Part shown: piece by piece, positions 5,588 to 7,223 of the stretch
Numbering within the stretch: position 1 is the stretch's first letter
How the letters are laid out: each line of letters opens with the position of its first letter
Assembly (NCBI GenBank): GCA_045652965.1
Contig: JAZOLI010000076.1
Coordinates: 1-7,223, forward strand
Source: Scatosoma sp045652965
GTDB taxonomy: Bacteria; Bacillota; Clostridia; Christensenellales; Borkfalkiaceae
Reading direction: 5' to 3'
DNA: 7,223 bases
The notes under the pieces: model-generated
The model's input: the letters and a program-made list of their open reading frames with translations, nothing else
Databases searched by the model: none
Told to the model about the DNA's origin: nothing
Translations under genes and position numbers: made by a program

Positions 5588-7108
5588 ATGGCAGGACAAT
5601 TAAGAGAACTCCCCACGTCGGTAAAACTTTTAAAACGTGAAATTTTTAAGGAAGTTGCAAAGGTAGCTTATGAAAGCGAGCCCGAACAAATAAACGACCA
5701 GATCGAAGCAATCCCCTATAAAATCACCCCAACGGAAGAGCCCCGCTTCTTTGAAAGCATTTACCGTGAACGCGCCATAGCAGCCGAGAGAGTTCGGCTT
5801 GCAATGGGCATGAGCTTGCGCCCGATGGATAAACCCGTTCACGTCACGGAAGGGCTCAACCAAAGCAACGTTTCGGATAAATATTACGAACCGCCTTTGA
5901 TGCAAGTGATCCCTTCGGCTTGCGATAAATGTAAAGACAACGTTTACGAAGTGTCTAACCAATGCAGAAATTGCGTTGCAAAAGCTTGCGTGGTGGCATG
6001 TCCCAAAGATGCAATCAGCATCGTAAACGGAAAGGCTTATATCGACCAAGAAAAATGCGTGCATTGCGGAAAGTGTAAAAAGGCATGTCCCTACGATGCA
6101 ATCGCGCATAAAGTCCGCCCCTGCTCCGCCGCTTGCGGAATCAAAGCTATCACGACGGACGAGCTCGGTCGGGCAAAGATCGACAACGACAAATGTTTGG
6201 GTTGCGGACAATGTATGGTCAGTTGTCCATTCGCGGCGATTGCCGATAAATCACAAATTTTTCAAATGATCCAAGCGATTAAAAAGGGCGATTATATGGT
6301 GGCGGAGCTTGCCCCTGCCATCGTTGGACAATTTGGTGAAAATGTTTCCCTTGCCATGATCAAAGGCGCGCTTTTAGATTTAGGCTTTAAAGAAGTGCAC
6401 GAAGTGGCAAGCGGCGCCGACGTAGCTTGCTCCACCGAAGCCCACGCTTACGTAAACGAAGTGGTGTCGGGAAAACTCCCCTTCCTTTTAACGTCCTGCT
6501 GCCCCTCTTGGGCAATGCTCGCAAAAAAACAATTCCCCACGCTCATTGGCCAAGTTTCGCAGGCGTTGACGCCTATGGTAGCGACGGCAAGAAAAATCAA
6601 ACAAAAAACGCCCAATGCAAGAGTAGTGTTTATCGGTCCTTGCGCGGCGAAGAAATTAGAAGCGTCGAGAGCGAGCGTAAGAAGCGACGTCGATTTCGTC
6701 ATCACCTTTGAAGAACTTTCCGGTATCTTTGAAGCAAAAAATATCGATTTTTCAAACTATGCAGACCATCACTCCATTCATCAGGCAACGGGCGCAGGGC
6801 GTGGCTATGCAATCGCAGGCGGCGTTGCATCGGCGGTCGAAAAATGCATCAAGGAATATTACCCAGGCGTGGAAGTGAAAATCGAACATGCGGAAGGTTT
6901 GGAAGAATGTAAAAAAATGTTGCTCCTTGCCAAAGCTGGCAAGAAAAACGGTTGCCTCATCGAAGGAATGGGTTGCCCTGGTGGTTGCGTTGCAGGCGCA
7001 GGCACCAACGTTTCCATCTTGAAAGCGACAAACGAAGTGAAAAAAGTCGTCGATACGTCCACCAAACCTTTACCCCCCAAAGATTTATACGAAATTGATT
7101 TACCATAG
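5588..7108 (+). CDS. Monomeric [FeFe] hydrogenase, group B-like, with multi-cluster ferredoxin-type N-terminal region
   Basis: A 506-residue cytoplasmic enzyme that reversibly makes H2 from protons and electrons, probably with ferredoxin as partner. Residues 1-105 are a cysteine-free N-terminal extension. Residues 112-213 hold 16 cysteines, enough for four [4Fe-4S] clusters: CDKC (112/115), CRNC...CVVACP (126/129/134/138), CVHCGKCKKACP (157-168), CSAAC (179/183) and CLGCGQCMVSCP (203-214). The catalytic domain shows the three H-cluster motifs: TSCCPSW (302-308; C304 proton relay, C305 ligand), GPCAAKKLEA (350-359; C352, K355) and EGMGCPGGC (459-467; C463, C467). GPC in motif 2 in place of the MPC of classical group A enzymes, together with the short C-terminus, points to group B. 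There is no small-subunit or NuoE/F partner next to it, and the HydEFG maturases are not in the window. It has its own promoter. It could act in H2 evolution, uptake or sensing; its physiological direction is not readable from sequence. Confidence 0.93.
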   Translation: MAGQLRELPTSVKLLKREIFKEVAKVAYESEPEQINDQIEAIPYKITPTEEPRFFESIYRERAIAAERVRLAMGMSLRPMDKPVHVTEGLNQSNVSDKYYEPPLMQVIPSACDKCKDNVYEVSNQCRNCVAKACVVACPKDAISIVNGKAYIDQEKCVHCGKCKKACPYDAIAHKVRPCSAACGIKAITTDELGRAKIDNDKCLGCGQCMVSCPFAAIADKSQIFQMIQAIKKGDYMVAELAPAIVGQFGENVSLAMIKGALLDLGFKEVHEVASGADVACSTEAHAYVNEVVSGKLPFLLTSCCPSWAMLAKKQFPTLIGQVSQALTPMVATARKIKQKTPNARVVFIGPCAAKKLEASRASVRSDVDFVITFEELSGIFEAKNIDFSNYADHHSIHQATGAGRGYAIAGGVASAVEKCIKEYYPGVEVKIEHAEGLEECKKMLLLAKAGKKNGCLIEGMGCPGGCVAGAGTNVSILKATNEVKKVVDTSTKPLPPKDLYEIDLP

Positions 7109-7116
7109 ATTAAAGC

Positions 7117-7161
7117 AAAAAAAAAACGGGGGGGGGGCCTTGCGCCACCCCCCCCCTTTTT
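7117..7161 (+). terminator. Intrinsic terminator after the hydrogenase gene
   Basis: Layout: A10 (7117-7126), C, G10 (7128-7137), a ten-base loop CCTTGCGCCA, C9 (7148-7156), then T5 and a longer T-rich run. The G/C and A/T arms form a long hairpin with a U tract just after the hydrogenase stop, a plausible terminator. The exact homopolymer lengths may not be reliable. Confidence 0.65.
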
Positions 7162-7210
7162 CTTTTTTTTTTTTTTTTTTTATTTTTTTTTTTCTTTTCC
7201 CCCCCCCCCC
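7157..7210. other. Low-complexity homopyrimidine end (T-runs then C12)
   Basis: After the terminator, about 42 mostly T bases (interrupted by single C or A bases at 7162, 7182 and 7194) lead into twelve C residues (7199-7210) and a short ordinary tail. No gene is visible here. It looks like a contig edge or error-prone homopolymer sequence rather than a functional element. Confidence 0.55.
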
Positions 7211-7223
7211 ACCCACAACGACG

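Overview
The window looks like chromosomal DNA from a strictly anaerobic, fermentative Firmicute, most likely a gut-type clostridium. The evidence is an NfnAB-type electron-bifurcating transhydrogenase, a monomeric multi-cluster [FeFe] hydrogenase, A/T-rich intergenic regions with near-consensus sigma-A promoters, purine-rich ribosome binding sites, and a Gram-positive style lipoprotein import system. The species cannot be named from sequence alone.

Layout from left to right. Positions 1-1398 hold the leftward nfnA-nfnB operon; nfnB runs off the left edge, so only its N-terminal 184 codons are present. Positions 1399-1693 are a divergent, very A/T-rich control region. It holds a strong leftward promoter for nfnAB, a rightward promoter for the antiporter gene with an 18-bp palindrome in its spacer, a Rex-like half-conserved operator, tandem repeats, and a short leader hairpin that includes the antiporter Shine-Dalgarno. 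Positions 1694-3001 encode a CPA2-type cation:proton antiporter, followed by a hairpin terminator. Positions 3126-5499 are a tight three-gene ABC importer operon (lipoprotein binding protein, permease, ATPase) with 1-nt and 4-nt overlaps and its own promoter. Positions 5588-7108 encode a 506-aa [FeFe] hydrogenase with its own promoter, followed by a G10/C9 hairpin with a T tract. The last roughly 60 bases are homopolymer runs that look like a contig end or poor-quality sequence.

How the genes may work together. NfnAB exchanges electrons between NADH, NADPH and ferredoxin, and the hydrogenase exchanges electrons between (probably) ferredoxin and protons. Both therefore bear on the reduced-ferredoxin/NAD(P)H balance of a fermenting cell. 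The antiporter handles Na+/K+ and proton homeostasis. The ABC importer looks like the NMT1/SsuA/TauA class (thiamine precursor, sulfonate, nitrate or similar small solutes); its substrate cannot be read from the sequence. I found no obviously new multi-gene system. The points most worth checking are the regulatory architecture of the divergent region and the hydrogenase variant.
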